A stretch of 64,000 bases of DNA from Ideonella oryzae (GTDB lineage: Bacteria > Pseudomonadota > Gammaproteobacteria > Burkholderiales > Burkholderiaceae_C), in contig NZ_JAMXMC010000004.1 of NCBI RefSeq assembly GCF_024055665.1, forward strand, positions 310,001 to 374,000, in the 5' to 3' direction. Below the pieces are notes generated by a model. It was not told the origin of the DNA, did not search any database, and worked only from the letters and a program-made list of their open reading frames with translations. Both the position numbers and the translations under genes were made by a program. Positions 1 to 9,254 of the stretch are shown here, one piece after another. Within the stretch, counting starts at the first letter, position 1, and every line of letters starts with the position of its first letter.

Positions 1-2073
1 GTGATGGCCAACAACCCCGACGTGGCGGCGCAGTGGCGCGCTTCGGCAGACGGGTATCTGGAACTGGCCGACACCAGCGTGCCTGAGCTCAAGGGCTCGC
101 TGGGCAAGGAGCTGGAAGCCATCGTGACGGCCGACGGGCAGGTCATGCCTTTCGGCGTGCTGGCCATGGCCCACTCGGCGCGCTGGATCAGCCATGACCC
201 CAGCCGGGAAAAGATGCAGGCCGTGCGCCTGGCCACCGCCCGGGCCCTGGAAGCGGGCCAGATCACGCTGCGCTTTCGCGACGCCTCGCAGGTGACGCTG
301 CTTCCCAAGCCCCGCGGCTACGCCGGCCTGGGGGCCATGTTCTGGCTGATGAGCGCCTTCGGCATGGTGCTGTTCCTGGTGGGCTGGATCGTCCCGCTGG
401 TGCAACCCAACCCGCGCAACCTGCTGTACGCGATCATGGCCCATGCCCAGGCCGCCCAGCTGCTGATCTCGGCAGTGGCGGCGGTCCCGGCCATGGCCCT
501 GCCCTCGTCCATGGTGGCCCATGAAAGCCTGGTCCGGGTGCTGCTCGACGCCGTGACCGGCGCTGCCGTGGTCCAGGCTGCGGCCATGCACCCGGTGCGC
601 ATGCCGGGCCGGCTGTGGGTGGCGGCATGTGCCTGGGGGGCCACGGCGCTCTATGCTGCCCTTGCCGTCCGTGGGCAACTGATCAACGAGTGGTGGTGGA
701 GCCAGGGCCTGCTGATCGCCGACGGCCTGACCTGCATCGCCTTGCTGAGCTGGGTCCACCGCCGCTCGCCCCATCCATTCGCCATCGTCGTGCGACGCTT
801 TGCGATGGTGACGCTGGCCACCCTGGCCCTGCTGACGGTCGCCGTGTCGCTGATGCCGATGCTTCCTCCGGAAGTGCAGCCCGTGGCGACCGTCGGCCCG
901 GTGATCTGGAGCGTCTTCTTCGCCTCGATCATCCTGCTGGTGCCATTCATCTCGCGTTCGCAGAACGTGATGCGCGAGTTCGCGATGCTGGCCGGCATCA
1001 GCACCGTGGCCACCTCGGTCGACCTGCTGTTCGTCGCGGTCTTCTCCTTCAGCCAGTTCACCTCGCTCACGCTCTCTCTGTTCCTGGCACTGGGCGCTTA
1101 CGCCGCGCTACGTCAGTGGCTGGTCGGGCAGATGATGGGCGCGCGGGCGCTGACCACCGAGCGCATGTTCCAGCACCTCTACCGCATCGCCCGCGAGGTC
1201 GAGGCTCGACCCGAACGGGCTGCGGACCGCATGATCGAGCTGCTGCGCAATGTGTTCGAGCCTCTCGAGACCGAACGCACCGAGACCCGCAGCAAGCAAA
1301 GCATGGTGATCGGCAATGGCGCCGCGCTGGTGGTGCCCCTGCCCAACCTGGTGGACGGCCCGTCCATGCGTGGCTCCGTGGTGCTTCGCTTCGCAGAGCG
1401 GGGCAAGCGCCTGTTCGCACTGGAGGACGCCCGCCTGGCCGATCGCATCCTGGAGCAGCTCATGCGCGCACTGGCCCACGACCGCGCCGTCGAACGAGGC
1501 CGCAGCGAAGAACGTGTGCGGATCGCCCAGGATCTGCACGACGACATCGGCGCCCGCCTGCTGACCCTGATGTACAAGGCCCCCAGCACCGAGATGGAGG
1601 AGTACATCCGCCACACGCTGCAGGACCTGAAGACCCTGACCCGGGGTCTGGCGGCCAAGAGCCATCCGCTGGCACTCGCCTCGGCGGAATGGAAGACCGA
1701 CATCACGCTGCGCCTGGAGGCGGTGCACTGCCAGTTGGAGTGGGAAGCCGAATACGACCAGGAGATCACCCTGTCGATGATGCAGTGGTCGGCCATCACC
1801 CGCGTGCTGCGCGAACTGGTGAGCAACGTCATCGCCCATGCCAAGGCCAGCCGCGTGCATGTCGCCTGCCAGCTGCGTCAGGGCACCTTCACCATCCTGG
1901 TGGAAGATGACGGCGTGGGCACTGACCCCGCCAAGTGGTCGGCCGGCCTGGGCCTGGGCGGCGTGCGCAAGCGGGCCAAGAGCCTGGGCGGCACCGTGGC
2001 CTGGCGCACACGGCGCCCGCACGGCACGATCTGCGAAGTCCAGATCCCGCACGTGAGCACACCTGAAGCCTGA
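1..2073 (+). CDS. Membrane-bound sensor histidine kinase (HisKA_3 type), 5' end possibly cut
   Basis: A two-component sensor kinase that would autophosphorylate on histidine and pass phosphate to a NarL-type regulator. The first ~110 residues are soluble, followed by a long hydrophobic region to about residue 370 with some eight membrane segments. A dimerisation/phosphoacceptor helix carries LHDDIG with His at about 513. A short HATPase_c domain follows, with an N-box (ELVSN, Asn about 609), EDDGVG and GLGLGG glycine boxes. The reading frame opens at base 1 with GTG-ATG, so the true start may lie outside the window. No cognate regulator adjoins it here. A strong hairpin follows the stop. The kinase assignment is secure. 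The sensed signal is unknown, since the N-terminal region matches nothing I can name with confidence. Confidence 0.88.
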   Translation: MMANNPDVAAQWRASADGYLELADTSVPELKGSLGKELEAIVTADGQVMPFGVLAMAHSARWISHDPSREKMQAVRLATARALEAGQITLRFRDASQVTLLPKPRGYAGLGAMFWLMSAFGMVLFLVGWIVPLVQPNPRNLLYAIMAHAQAAQLLISAVAAVPAMALPSSMVAHESLVRVLLDAVTGAAVVQAAAMHPVRMPGRLWVAACAWGATALYAALAVRGQLINEWWWSQGLLIADGLTCIALLSWVHRRSPHPFAIVVRRFAMVTLATLALLTVAVSLMPMLPPEVQPVATVGPVIWSVFFASIILLVPFISRSQNVMREFAMLAGISTVATSVDLLFVAVFSFSQFTSLTLSLFLALGAYAALRQWLVGQMMGARALTTERMFQHLYRIAREVEARPERAADRMIELLRNVFEPLETERTETRSKQSMVIGNGAALVVPLPNLVDGPSMRGSVVLRFAERGKRLFALEDARLADRILEQLMRALAHDRAVERGRSEERVRIAQDLHDDIGARLLTLMYKAPSTEMEEYIRHTLQDLKTLTRGLAAKSHPLALASAEWKTDITLRLEAVHCQLEWEAEYDQEITLSMMQWSAITRVLRELVSNVIAHAKASRVHVACQLRQGTFTILVEDDGVGTDPAKWSAGLGLGGVRKRAKSLGGTVAWRTRRPHGTICEVQIPHVSTPEA

Positions 2074-2121
2074 AGTCACCGACGGCGGGCCGATGCAAGC
2101 CCAAGCCAAAGCGCTAAAAGC

Positions 2122-2153
2122 AAAAGGGCCCCGGATTTCTCCAGGGCCCTTTT
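2122..2153. terminator. Bidirectional rho-independent terminator
   Basis: A 10-bp perfect stem (AAAAGGGCCC / GGGCCCTTTT) with a 12-nt loop. It has an A-run on one side and a T-run on the other, so it can stop both the kinase transcript and the oppositely oriented tRNA-His transcript, which end facing each other here. Confidence 0.85.
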
Positions 2154-2167
2154 TCATGCTGTTCGGG

Positions 2168-2244
2168 TGGGGTGGCTGATGGGACTCGAACCCACGACAA
2201 CCAGAATCACAATCTGGGACTCTACCAACTGAGCTACAGCCACC
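2168..2244 (-). tRNA. tRNA-His (anticodon GUG)
   Basis: Read on the minus strand the sequence folds into a cloverleaf. The 7-bp acceptor stem is GTGGCTG/CAGCCAC. The anticodon loop is TTGTGAT between CCAGA and TCTGG, and the T-arm carries GGTTCGA. CCA is encoded. The extra G at -1 (base 2244) opposite C73 is the identity element of tRNA-His. Confidence 0.95.
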
Positions 2245-2258
2245 ACCGTAAGCTGCGC

Positions 2259-2288
2259 ATTATAGCCCGACGAATCGGACCATGGCAA
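2259..2288 (-). promoter_or_regulatory. Sigma-70-type promoter of tRNA-His
   Basis: On the minus strand TTGCCA and TATAAT are separated by 18 bp. The -10 box lies about 15 bp before the mature tRNA 5' end, and the -35 box abuts the stop codon of ppiD. The tRNA can therefore be transcribed independently of ppiD. Confidence 0.75.
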
Positions 2289-4199
2289 TCAGTTTGACGC
2301 GGATGACGCTGCGGCCGCGGCCGCAGGCAGCGGCTTGAGTTCCACCTTGTGCCGACGCTTCAGCGCGTCGTAGTAGGCCGCTTCCTCCGCCTGAGCCAGT
2401 GCCTGGGCAATGTAGGGTTTAGCGCGCGCCAGGTCGGCGTCATCCGCAGCGCGCGGCACGCGCTTGACCACCTTCAGGACGGCATAGCCCTGGGCACCCA
2501 GGTCCACACCCACCAAGGCCGATCCCTTGGCGAGGTCAGCCTTCAGCGTGGCGTCCACCACCTGGCGAGGCTGACCCTGGATCTGCGCCCGGGACAGCAG
2601 CACGGTCTGCGCCAGGGTCTCGGCGGGGTTCTGCTTCAGGCTGGCCAGACGGGCCTCTCCGTCCTTGCGGGCGGCCGCGGCGGCCTGATCGGCCTTCAGC
2701 TGCTCCAGCACCTGGGGGCGCACCTCGGCCAGGTCGCGCACATGGGCCGGGCGGTAGCTCACCACACGCGCCGACACCAGCTGGTTGGCGCCGGTCTCCA
2801 CCGCCTCGGTGTTGCGCTTGTTCTGCAGGCCGTCAACGCTGAACACCGCGTCAAGCAGCTTGGAGGAAGCCAGGGGGCCCGTGGCGCCCGGCGCCGCGGC
2901 GCGCTGCACCACCGCCATCACCTTGTTGAGCTTGAGCTTGTCGACCACCGGCTGCAGGCTGTCGCTCTGCTCATAGACCAGGTTGGTGAACTGCTCCGCA
3001 GCCTCCGCATAGCGCTGCTGTGCCAGCTGCTTGGCCACCTCGTCCTGAATCTCCGCGCGCACCGCATCGAAGGGCTTGCGCTCGCCACCACGCACCGCCG
3101 TGAGCTTGATGATGTGATAGCCGAAGTCGCTCTCCACCACCCCGCTGATGTCGTTCACCTTCATGCCGAAGGCTGCATCCTCGAAGGGCTTGACCATCGC
3201 CCCGCGCGCGAAGAAGTCCAGGTCACCCCCCTTGGCGGCCGAGCCCGGATCCTCCGAGTTCTTCTTGGCCACCTCGGCAAAACTGTCCGGGTGTGCCTTG
3301 ACCTCGGCCAGCAAGGACTCCGCCTTGGCCTTGGCCTTGGCACGCACATCGGCTGCCGCATCCTTGGCCACGCCGATCAGAATGTGGCTGGCGCGGCGCT
3401 CTTCCGGCGTGGTGTAGCGGCTGATGTTCTGCTCGTAGTACTTCTTGAGGTCGTCGTCGGACACCGTGACCTGCTTCTTCAGCGCATCCAGGTCCAGCAC
3501 CACGTACTCGATGCTGGCCTCGTCCGGCGCGCGGAAGCGATCAGCATGGGCCTTGTAGAAGGTATCGATGTCGGCATCGCTGGGGTTGACCTTGGCCAGG
3601 TAGTCCTTGGCGTCAAAGTGCTGGACTTGCACCTCGCGCTGCTCCAGCAGGGCGTTCGCGTTGGCCACCGACGCGGTCTGCCCGGACAGCGACGAGCCCG
3701 TCACGCCGCCCAGCACCTGACGCAAGCTGTACTCGGTGCGCAGCATCTCCTCGAACTGGCCGACGCTCATGCCCTGGGCAGCCAGGTACTCCTTGTTGAC
3801 GCTGCCGTCGGGCTTGCGCAGAGCCGCATAGGCCGGATCGGAAACGAACAGGCGCTGCAGGCGGAGGTCCGGCACCACCAGGTTCTCCTTCTGGGCCGCA
3901 TGACGCAGCACCTGCTCGCGCACCAGCGCGTCCAGCGTCTGCTGGCGGGCCTCCGGCGTGTCGAAGAGCTTCACATCCAGAGTGGGCATCTGCTGTCGCA
4001 AACGTTCCACCTGCTGGCGGTGGGCCGCATCCAGTTCGCTCTGGCGAATCGGCTGCCCGTCCACCGAGGCGACCGTGGCGGCCGCCTGGTCCATGAAGTG
4101 GGAGTAGCCCTGCACGCCAAAAAAGACGAACGAGGGAAAGACCAACAGCACCAGCATGCCTTGCAGCAAGCGGGTGTGCGAACGGACGAAATCGAACAT
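2289..4199 (-). CDS. ppiD: Periplasmic folding chaperone / PPIase PpiD
   Basis: A 636-residue inner-membrane-anchored chaperone that helps proteins leaving the Sec translocon fold. A single membrane anchor lies at about residues 11-30, after FDFVRSH. A SurA_N-like segment follows to about 190. One parvulin domain spans about 269-368 (ASHIL, GGDLDFF, FGYHIIKL), and then a C-terminal chaperone-like region. The start was chosen at ATG 4199, preceded by GGCGGAG. The longer reading frame upstream runs through the leader hairpin and lacks family similarity. It sits downstream of hupB, as in E. coli, but with a tRNA-Val between. Isomerase activity of PpiD proteins is often weak, so a chaperone role is the safer statement. 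Confidence 0.93.
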   Translation of the reverse strand: MFDFVRSHTRLLQGMLVLLVFPSFVFFGVQGYSHFMDQAAATVASVDGQPIRQSELDAAHRQQVERLRQQMPTLDVKLFDTPEARQQTLDALVREQVLRHAAQKENLVVPDLRLQRLFVSDPAYAALRKPDGSVNKEYLAAQGMSVGQFEEMLRTEYSLRQVLGGVTGSSLSGQTASVANANALLEQREVQVQHFDAKDYLAKVNPSDADIDTFYKAHADRFRAPDEASIEYVVLDLDALKKQVTVSDDDLKKYYEQNISRYTTPEERRASHILIGVAKDAAADVRAKAKAKAESLLAEVKAHPDSFAEVAKKNSEDPGSAAKGGDLDFFARGAMVKPFEDAAFGMKVNDISGVVESDFGYHIIKLTAVRGGERKPFDAVRAEIQDEVAKQLAQQRYAEAAEQFTNLVYEQSDSLQPVVDKLKLNKVMAVVQRAAAPGATGPLASSKLLDAVFSVDGLQNKRNTEAVETGANQLVSARVVSYRPAHVRDLAEVRPQVLEQLKADQAAAAARKDGEARLASLKQNPAETLAQTVLLSRAQIQGQPRQVVDATLKADLAKGSALVGVDLGAQGYAVLKVVKRVPRAADDADLARAKPYIAQALAQAEEAAYYDALKRRHKVELKPLPAAAAAASSASN

Positions 4200-4242
4200 G
4201 AAGCTCCGCCTTGAGAGAAAGCGCCGCAGGCCAGAAACAGCA

Positions 4243-4264
4243 AAGGCGAACCGGGGTTCGCCTT
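4243..4264 (-). terminator. Hairpin between tRNA-Val and ppiD (terminator or leader attenuator)
   Basis: A perfect inverted repeat AAGGCGAACC / GGTTCGCCTT is followed on the minus strand by a T-rich run (TTTGCTGTTT). It would end the hupB-tRNA-Val transcript. A -10-like TAGAAT lies upstream at 4293-4298, so a ppiD transcript starting there would also cross the hairpin. Confidence 0.6.
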
Positions 4265-4323
4265 CGAGGGCTTTACGCACACGCCGCGCGGCATTCTAGC
4301 CAATGACTTGCGCGTGCCGACGG

Positions 4324-4399
4324 TGGTGGGTGCTGAGGGGCTCGAACCCCCGACCTACGCCTTGTAAGGGCGCCGCTCTACCAACTGAGCTAAGCACCC
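4324..4399 (-). tRNA. tRNA-Val (anticodon UAC)
   Basis: The minus strand gives a full cloverleaf. The acceptor is GGGTGCT/AGCACCC, the D-arm contains AGCTCAGTTGG, the anticodon loop is CTTACAA between GCGCC and GGCGT, the T-arm has GGTTCGA, and CCA is encoded. It begins 19 bp after the hupB stop with no promoter between, so it is probably processed from the hupB transcript. Confidence 0.95.
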
Positions 4400-4418
4400 G
4401 CCGGACATCAGAGATGAA

Positions 4419-4691
4419 TCAGTTCAGGGCGTCCTTGAGGCCCTTGCCGGGACGGAACTTGGGCACTTTGGCCGCCTTGATCTTGATGGCGGCGCCCGTG
4501 CGCGGGTTGCGCCCGGTGCGCGCCGCGCGCTTGGTCACGGCAAAGGTGCCGAAACCAACGATCGACACACTGCCGCCCTTCTTCAGGGTGGTTTGCACAC
4601 CGCCGATCATGGCCTCCAGCGCCCGCGTGGCCGCAGCCTTGGAAATGTCCGCCTGCTGGGCGATGAGGTCGATCAGCTCTGTCTTGTTCAC
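4419..4691 (-). CDS. hupB: DNA-binding protein HU (beta type)
   Basis: A 90-residue nucleoid protein that bends DNA as a dimer. The sequence starts [10 protein letters not shown] and contains GFGTF and the DNA-binding arm signature RTGRNPRTG, followed by [10 protein letters not shown]. These are hallmarks of the HU/IHF family at normal length. The start is GTG at 4691, giving the canonical M-NKTE N-terminus, with GAGGGAG about 9 nt upstream. An ATG further upstream in the same frame would add a proline/cysteine-containing tail not seen in HU. It precedes tRNA-Val and ppiD on the same strand. Confidence 0.96.
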   Translation of the reverse strand: MNKTELIDLIAQQADISKAAATRALEAMIGGVQTTLKKGGSVSIVGFGTFAVTKRAARTGRNPRTGAAIKIKAAKVPKFRPGKGLKDALN

Positions 4692-4779
4692 AAACAATAC
4701 TCCCTCGAGGGCATCGCCGCAGGGTGCCTGAACACAGCAATGCCGGTATCCGGTGTGGTCCGCCATGGCGGAAAAATCG

Positions 4780-4808
4780 ATTACATCGGCCGGCTGCCGC
4801 GGTGTCAA
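4780..4808 (-). promoter_or_regulatory. Sigma-70 promoter of hupB
   Basis: On the minus strand a consensus -35 TTGACA (4803-4808) is 17 bp from TGTAAT (4780-4785). It predicts a start near 4773 and a leader of about 80 nt before the GTG of hupB. Confidence 0.85.
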
Positions 4809-4875
4809 GCAGGGGCCGGATTCTAGGCCCATGTGATCACGGGGGGCACCGCAGATCACGCCGGGCCATGCCGGA

Positions 4876-5442
4876 TCAACGCGCTTTGGCGCGGATCTCG
4901 GGCAGGGCCTTGCGCAGGTAATACACCATGGACCAGATGGTCAGCACCGCGGCCCCCAGGATGAGCACCGTCCCCCACAGGCGCGTGGACACCACTCCGA
5001 ACAGCTCGCCGTCGAACAGCAGAAAGGGAATGGCAATCATCTGCACCGTGGTCTTGAGCTTGCCGATCATGTGCACGGCCACGCTGCGCGAGGCGCCGAT
5101 CTGGGCCATCCACTCGCGCAGGGCCGAGATGGCGATCTCCCGCCCGATGATGACCAATGCGATGAGGGCATTGACCCGGTCCATCTGCACCAGAATCAAC
5201 AGCGAGGCGCAAACCAGAAACTTGTCGGCCACCGGATCCAGAAAGGCCCCGAAGGCCGAACTCTGGTTCAAGCGCCGCGCCAGGTAGCCGTCGAGCCAAT
5301 CGGTCAGGGCCACCACCACGAACAGCACAGTGGCCACCAGATTGCGGGTGGCCGGATCCACCGGCAGGTAGAACACCCCCACGATCAGCGGAATGGCCAC
5401 GATGCGGGCCCAGGTCAGCAGGGTGGGGATGGTGAAGAACAT
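4876..5442 (-). CDS. pgsA: CDP-diacylglycerol--glycerol-3-phosphate 3-phosphatidyltransferase
   Basis: Makes phosphatidylglycerophosphate from CDP-diacylglycerol and glycerol-3-phosphate, the committed step to phosphatidylglycerol and cardiolipin. It is an inner-membrane protein of 188 residues with several hydrophobic segments. The CDP-alcohol phosphotransferase signature is complete ([10 protein letters not shown], then [12 protein letters not shown]), supplying the catalytic and metal-binding aspartates. Start ATG 5442 gives the usual [14 protein letters not shown]-terminus. It is the last gene of a uvrC-lipoprotein-pgsA run on the minus strand. Confidence 0.94.
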   Translation of the reverse strand: MFFTIPTLLTWARIVAIPLIVGVFYLPVDPATRNLVATVLFVVVALTDWLDGYLARRLNQSSAFGAFLDPVADKFLVCASLLILVQMDRVNALIALVIIGREIAISALREWMAQIGASRSVAVHMIGKLKTTVQMIAIPFLLFDGELFGVVSTRLWGTVLILGAAVLTIWSMVYYLRKALPEIRAKAR

Positions 5443-5492
5443 GACTGGATTCTGCCTGCAATTGCTTGCGTCGCCCTGATGCAGGACGCGAC

Positions 5493-5999
5493 TCAATCGT
5501 CCAAAGTGCGCGGCTTGAACTGACGGTCGTCGTTGAACAGGAACACTTCGGTGAACTTCCAGGGCTTGGGCAGCTGACGCACGTCGCCATACGGCGCGCC
5601 CCGCCGCACGGCGTCGATGGCCAGCTGGATGGTGTCCTTGGCCTGGCGCGGCTCGCGCTTGACGTTGATGCGGGCGATCTCCCCGTCCGCTTTCAGTTCG
5701 ATCTCGAGCACGGGGATGGCCAGCAGCGGCTCATCCACCGGCCCCATGTAGGTCCGATCGGGATTGGCAGCCACCATGCGCTGGGCCGCACGCACCTGGT
5801 ACTCGGCCCAGCTGCGGGCGGGCGCCTGGGGGGATACCGTTGGCGCAGCAGGACGCCCTGGCGCGCCGCCAGCGCCCGATGGCGACTGCGGCGTCGGCGC
5901 ACCGCAGGAGGCCAGCAGGATGGCCACGGTGGCCATGCTCCAGGCCAGCGCACGTCGGGCAAAACGCCTTCCAGCAACAGTGTGTTCAGTGCAATGCAC
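5493..5999 (-). CDS. Hypothetical lipoprotein between uvrC and pgsA
   Basis: A 168-residue protein that I do not recognise as a named family. The N-terminus has an arginine-rich n-region (GRRFARRAL), a hydrophobic stretch and a lipobox LLASC, so lipidation at that cysteine is predicted. A Pro/Ala/Ser-rich linker follows. The C-terminal part ([19 protein letters not shown], then [15 protein letters not shown]) resembles a small secreted beta domain, possibly TonB-C-like. The start chosen is GTG 5999, preceded by GAGGAG at good spacing. It overlaps the uvrC stop by 14 nt, which suggests translational coupling. An internal ATG at 5936 would remove the positively charged n-region. Confidence 0.75.
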   Translation of the reverse strand: MHCTEHTVAGRRFARRALAWSMATVAILLASCGAPTPQSPSGAGGAPGRPAAPTVSPQAPARSWAEYQVRAAQRMVAANPDRTYMGPVDEPLLAIPVLEIELKADGEIARINVKREPRQAKDTIQLAIDAVRRGAPYGDVRQLPKPWKFTEVFLFNDDRQFKPRTLDD

Positions 6000-8067
6000 G
6001 GTAGATCTCCTCTGCCAGTTCCTTCGAAATGCCTTCCACGGTGGCCAGATCATCGGCGCTGGCCGCGGTCACCCCACGCACGCCACCGAAGCGCTGCAGC
6101 AGCCGGGCGCGCTTCTTCGGCCCCACGCCGGGGATGTCTTCCAAGCGGCTCCCACCGGTGCGGATGCTGGCCCGCTTGGCCCGCATGCCGGTGATAGCGA
6201 AGCGGTGGGCCTCGTCGCGGATTTGAGCGATCAGCATCAGCGCAGCAGAGTCCGGCGGCAACGCCAGCTTCTCGCGGCCGTCGGCGAAGACCAACTCCTC
6301 CAGGCCCACCTTGCGGCCCTCGCCCTTTTCCACGCCGGCGATCAGCGAGAGCTCCAGGCCCAGTTCCTGGAACACCTCACGCGCCATGGCCACCTGGCCA
6401 CGGCCGCCGTCCACCAGCACCAGGTCCGGCAGGCGCTGCTTGGCGTCGCGCGGGATCGGCCCTTCGGCTGCCAGCGCGGCCAGCTTCTCGTAGCGACGGC
6501 GCAGCACCTGGCGCATGGCGGCGTAGTCGTCACCACCGGTCACGCCCTCGATGTTGAAGCGGCGGTACTCGCTGTTCTGCATCTTGTGGTCCTGGTAGAC
6601 CACGCAGGAGGCCTGGGTGGCCTCGCCCGCGGTGTGGCTGATGTCGAAGCATTCCACGCGGAAGCTGTCCAGGTCCTCCACCGCCAGGTCCAGCGCGTCC
6701 ACCATCGCCCGGGTGCGCTCGCGCTGCGAACCCTCTTCGGACAGCAGGCGCGCCAGCGCCAGCTCGCAGCCCTTGACCGCCATCTCCAGCCAGATGCGCC
6801 GCTGCTCGCGCGGCTGATGCACCGCATTGACCTTGCTGCCCGCCTGCTCGCCCAGGGCCAGCAGCAGGGCCTCGTCGATCGGGTGGCTCAGCACCAGCAG
6901 GGGCGGCGGCGCGGTGTGCAGGTAGTGCTGGGCGATGAAGGCCTGCAGCACCTGGGTCTCGGCCCGGCGCAGCAGCAGGGCCGCGGCCTCGGCCGGGTCC
7001 TCCGGCAGCGCGACCTCCTCGCCGGCGTCGTCCAGGGCCGTGGCCTCGTCGGCGGCCAGCGCCGTGGCCTCCTCGACATGGGTGGGGAAGAAGGCCCGGT
7101 CGCCCAGGTGGCGGCCGCCGCGCACCATGGCCAGGTTCACGCAGGCGCGGCCACCGGCCACCTTGACGGCCAGGATGTCCACGTCGCGCCCACTGCTGCT
7201 CAGGCTGCTTTCCTCCACCGACTGCTGGTGCTGCACCTTGGCCAGCGCGGCAATGCGGTTGCGCAGCTCCGCCGCCTTCTCGAACTCCAGCACCTCGGCG
7301 TGGGCCATCATCTGGGCCTGCAACTCGTCCACCACCGCCTGCTGCTCGCCCAGCAGGAAGCGCTCGGCGTCGCGCACGTCGCGGGCATAGTCCTCGGCCG
7401 AGATGAAGCCCACGCAGGGGCCGGTGCAGCGCCGGATCTGGTACAGCAGACAGGGCCGCGAACGGTTGTTGAACACCGTGTCCTCGCAGGTCCGCAGGCG
7501 AAAAACCTTCTGCAGGATCTGGATCGTCTCCTTCACCGCCCAGGCGCTGGGGTAGGGCCCGAAGTAGCGGTGGCGGCGGTCCACCGCGCCGCGGTAGTAG
7601 GCCACCCGCGGGTAGCGCTGGGCGGCCGGCTGGCCCGGTGCCTCGCCGCCGCGGGTGCCAGTGATCTTCAGGTAGGGGTAGCTCTTGTCGTCCCGGAACA
7701 GGATGTTGAACTTGGGGTTCAGCGTCTTGATCAGGTTGTTTTCGAGCAGCAGCGCCTCATCCTCGCTGCGCACCACCGTGGTTTCCAGCCGCGCGATGCG
7801 CGTGACCATCAGGCCGATGCGGGTGCCGCCATGGTCCTTGTGGAAATAGCTGGAGACGCGGCGCTTGAGGTCGCGCGCCTTGCCCACGTAGAGCACGTTG
7901 CCCTGCACATCGAAGTAGCGGTAGACCCCCGGCAGGGGTGGCAGGGCCGCCACCTCGGCCAGCAGGCGCTCGCGCGCCGCCTGGGCGGCCTGCACGGCCT
8001 CGCGGGCACGGGCGGCCTCGCCGGCATCGTCCGCCGGGGCTGCAGGGGGGGAGGGCTGGTCACTCAT
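5986..8067 (-). CDS. uvrC: Excinuclease ABC subunit C
   Basis: Performs the dual incision in nucleotide excision repair with UvrA and UvrB. The 693-residue protein has an N-terminal GIY-YIG nuclease ([19 protein letters not shown]), a UVR motif region near residues 240-290, the RNase H-like UvrC domain ([19 protein letters not shown]), and a C-terminal helix-hairpin-helix pair ([24 protein letters not shown]). The start at ATG 8067 removes an unrelated in-frame extension reaching into the divergent earP. It heads the uvrC-lipoprotein-pgsA run. Confidence 0.95.
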   Translation of the reverse strand: MSDQPSPPAAPADDAGEAARAREAVQAAQAARERLLAEVAALPPLPGVYRYFDVQGNVLYVGKARDLKRRVSSYFHKDHGGTRIGLMVTRIARLETTVVRSEDEALLLENNLIKTLNPKFNILFRDDKSYPYLKITGTRGGEAPGQPAAQRYPRVAYYRGAVDRRHRYFGPYPSAWAVKETIQILQKVFRLRTCEDTVFNNRSRPCLLYQIRRCTGPCVGFISAEDYARDVRDAERFLLGEQQAVVDELQAQMMAHAEVLEFEKAAELRNRIAALAKVQHQQSVEESSLSSSGRDVDILAVKVAGGRACVNLAMVRGGRHLGDRAFFPTHVEEATALAADEATALDDAGEEVALPEDPAEAAALLLRRAETQVLQAFIAQHYLHTAPPPLLVLSHPIDEALLLALGEQAGSKVNAVHQPREQRRIWLEMAVKGCELALARLLSEEGSQRERTRAMVDALDLAVEDLDSFRVECFDISHTAGEATQASCVVYQDHKMQNSEYRRFNIEGVTGGDDYAAMRQVLRRRYEKLAALAAEGPIPRDAKQRLPDLVLVDGGRGQVAMAREVFQELGLELSLIAGVEKGEGRKVGLEELVFADGREKLALPPDSAALMLIAQIRDEAHRFAITGMRAKRASIRTGGSRLEDIPGVGPKKRARLLQRFGGVRGVTAASADDLATVEGISKELAEEIYRALH

Positions 8068-8101
8068 CGGGTGCGCATTGTGCCGCCCTATCATCCCGCC
8101 G

Positions 8102-9187
8102 ATGTTCCACGCTGTCACACCCGCCCTGCCCTCGTCCGCCCCGTGGCGCTGGGACATCTTCTGCCGCGTGATCGACAACCACGGTGACCTCGGCGTCTGC
8201 TGGCGACTGGCGCGCGATCTGGCCGAACTCGGCCAGCGGGTGCGCCTGTGGGTGGATGACCCCGCGGCCCTGCGCTGGATGGCGCCGCAGGGTCACCCGC
8301 AGGTTGCGCTGCTGCATTGGACATCGGACACCCCGCTGCCGGAGCCGGGCGATGTCGTCGTGGAGGCCTTCGGTTGCGACCCACCGGAGGCCTTTGTGGC
8401 CCGCATGGCCGCCGCCCCCCGTCCACCGGTGTGGGTCAACCTGGAGTACCTGAGCGCCGAGGACTATGTCGAGCGCTCGCACCGCCTGCGCTCGCCCCAG
8501 CGCTGCGGACTGGACAAGTGGTTCTTCTACCCCGGCTTCACCCCCGCCACCGGCGGTCTGCTGCGCGAGGACGGTCTGCTGGCCGAACAGGCCCGTTTCG
8601 ACGTGCCCACCTGGCTGGCCGCCCAGGGCATCGCACCGCAGCCGGGCGAGCGGCTGGTCAGCCTGTTCTGCTACCCGCAGGAGCGCCTCCCTGCCCTGCT
8701 GGCCGCACTGGCCGACGCGCCCACCCTGCTGCTGACCGCCCCCGGTCCTGCCACTGCGCTGAGCGAGGCCCTGCCCCTGCCCCCCGGCCTGCGGCGCCAG
8801 GCCCTGCCCTGGCTGACCCAGCCCGACTATGACCGGCTGCTTTGGGCCTGCGACCTCAACCTGGTGCGGGGCGAGGACTCCTTCGTGCGGGCCCAGTGGG
8901 CGGGCCGCCCCTTCCTCTGGCAGATCTATCCGCAGGAGGACGGCGTGCATGCCGACAAGCTGGCCGCCTTTCTGCGCCGCCACCTGGATGGCGCGCCGCC
9001 GGCCTTGGCCCAGGCCGTCACCAGGCTGATGCAGGCCTGGAATGGCCTGACACCGGCGAGCTCGGCCTGGCCGCCCCTGCCCGCCCTGGCGGAGTGGCAG
9101 GACTGGACCCGGGCGTGGCGTGCCCGACTGCTCGTGCAGCCTTCTCTGACCCGACAGCTCCTCGGGTTCGTCATGGAAAAGCGCTAA
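8102..9187 (+). CDS. earP: EF-P arginine rhamnosyltransferase
   Basis: Transfers rhamnose from dTDP-rhamnose to an arginine of elongation factor P, a modification needed to rescue polyproline-stalled ribosomes. The 361-residue protein shows the EarP signatures: [20 protein letters not shown] near the N-terminus, with the two conserved aspartates of the active site, and [16 protein letters not shown] with the catalytic Glu-Asp near the C-terminus. Start ATG 8102 gives a family-like N-terminus, but no clear Shine-Dalgarno is visible. It is divergent from uvrC with 34 bp between them and lies 67 bp upstream of efp, its substrate gene. Confidence 0.93.
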   Translation: MFHAVTPALPSSAPWRWDIFCRVIDNHGDLGVCWRLARDLAELGQRVRLWVDDPAALRWMAPQGHPQVALLHWTSDTPLPEPGDVVVEAFGCDPPEAFVARMAAAPRPPVWVNLEYLSAEDYVERSHRLRSPQRCGLDKWFFYPGFTPATGGLLREDGLLAEQARFDVPTWLAAQGIAPQPGERLVSLFCYPQERLPALLAALADAPTLLLTAPGPATALSEALPLPPGLRRQALPWLTQPDYDRLLWACDLNLVRGEDSFVRAQWAGRPFLWQIYPQEDGVHADKLAAFLRRHLDGAPPALAQAVTRLMQAWNGLTPASSAWPPLPALAEWQDWTRAWRARLLVQPSLTRQLLGFVMEKR

Positions 9188-9254
9188 AATCCAACGCTTT
9201 GCGAAAATTTGGGCTGCGCAGCACGCATGGCGCCGCCACCAACGGAATCTCACC

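Noticed and set aside
1-2073. Pairing of the left-edge histidine kinase with the regulator at 62761-63474
   Set aside because: They are 60 kb apart with no shared feature beyond belonging to compatible families. The kinase's partner is more likely just outside the left edge.
5764-8187. 807-codon plus-strand reading frame
   Set aside because: A His/Gln/Leu-rich antisense shadow of uvrC, with no domain-like pattern. Such open antisense frames are expected at this GC content.
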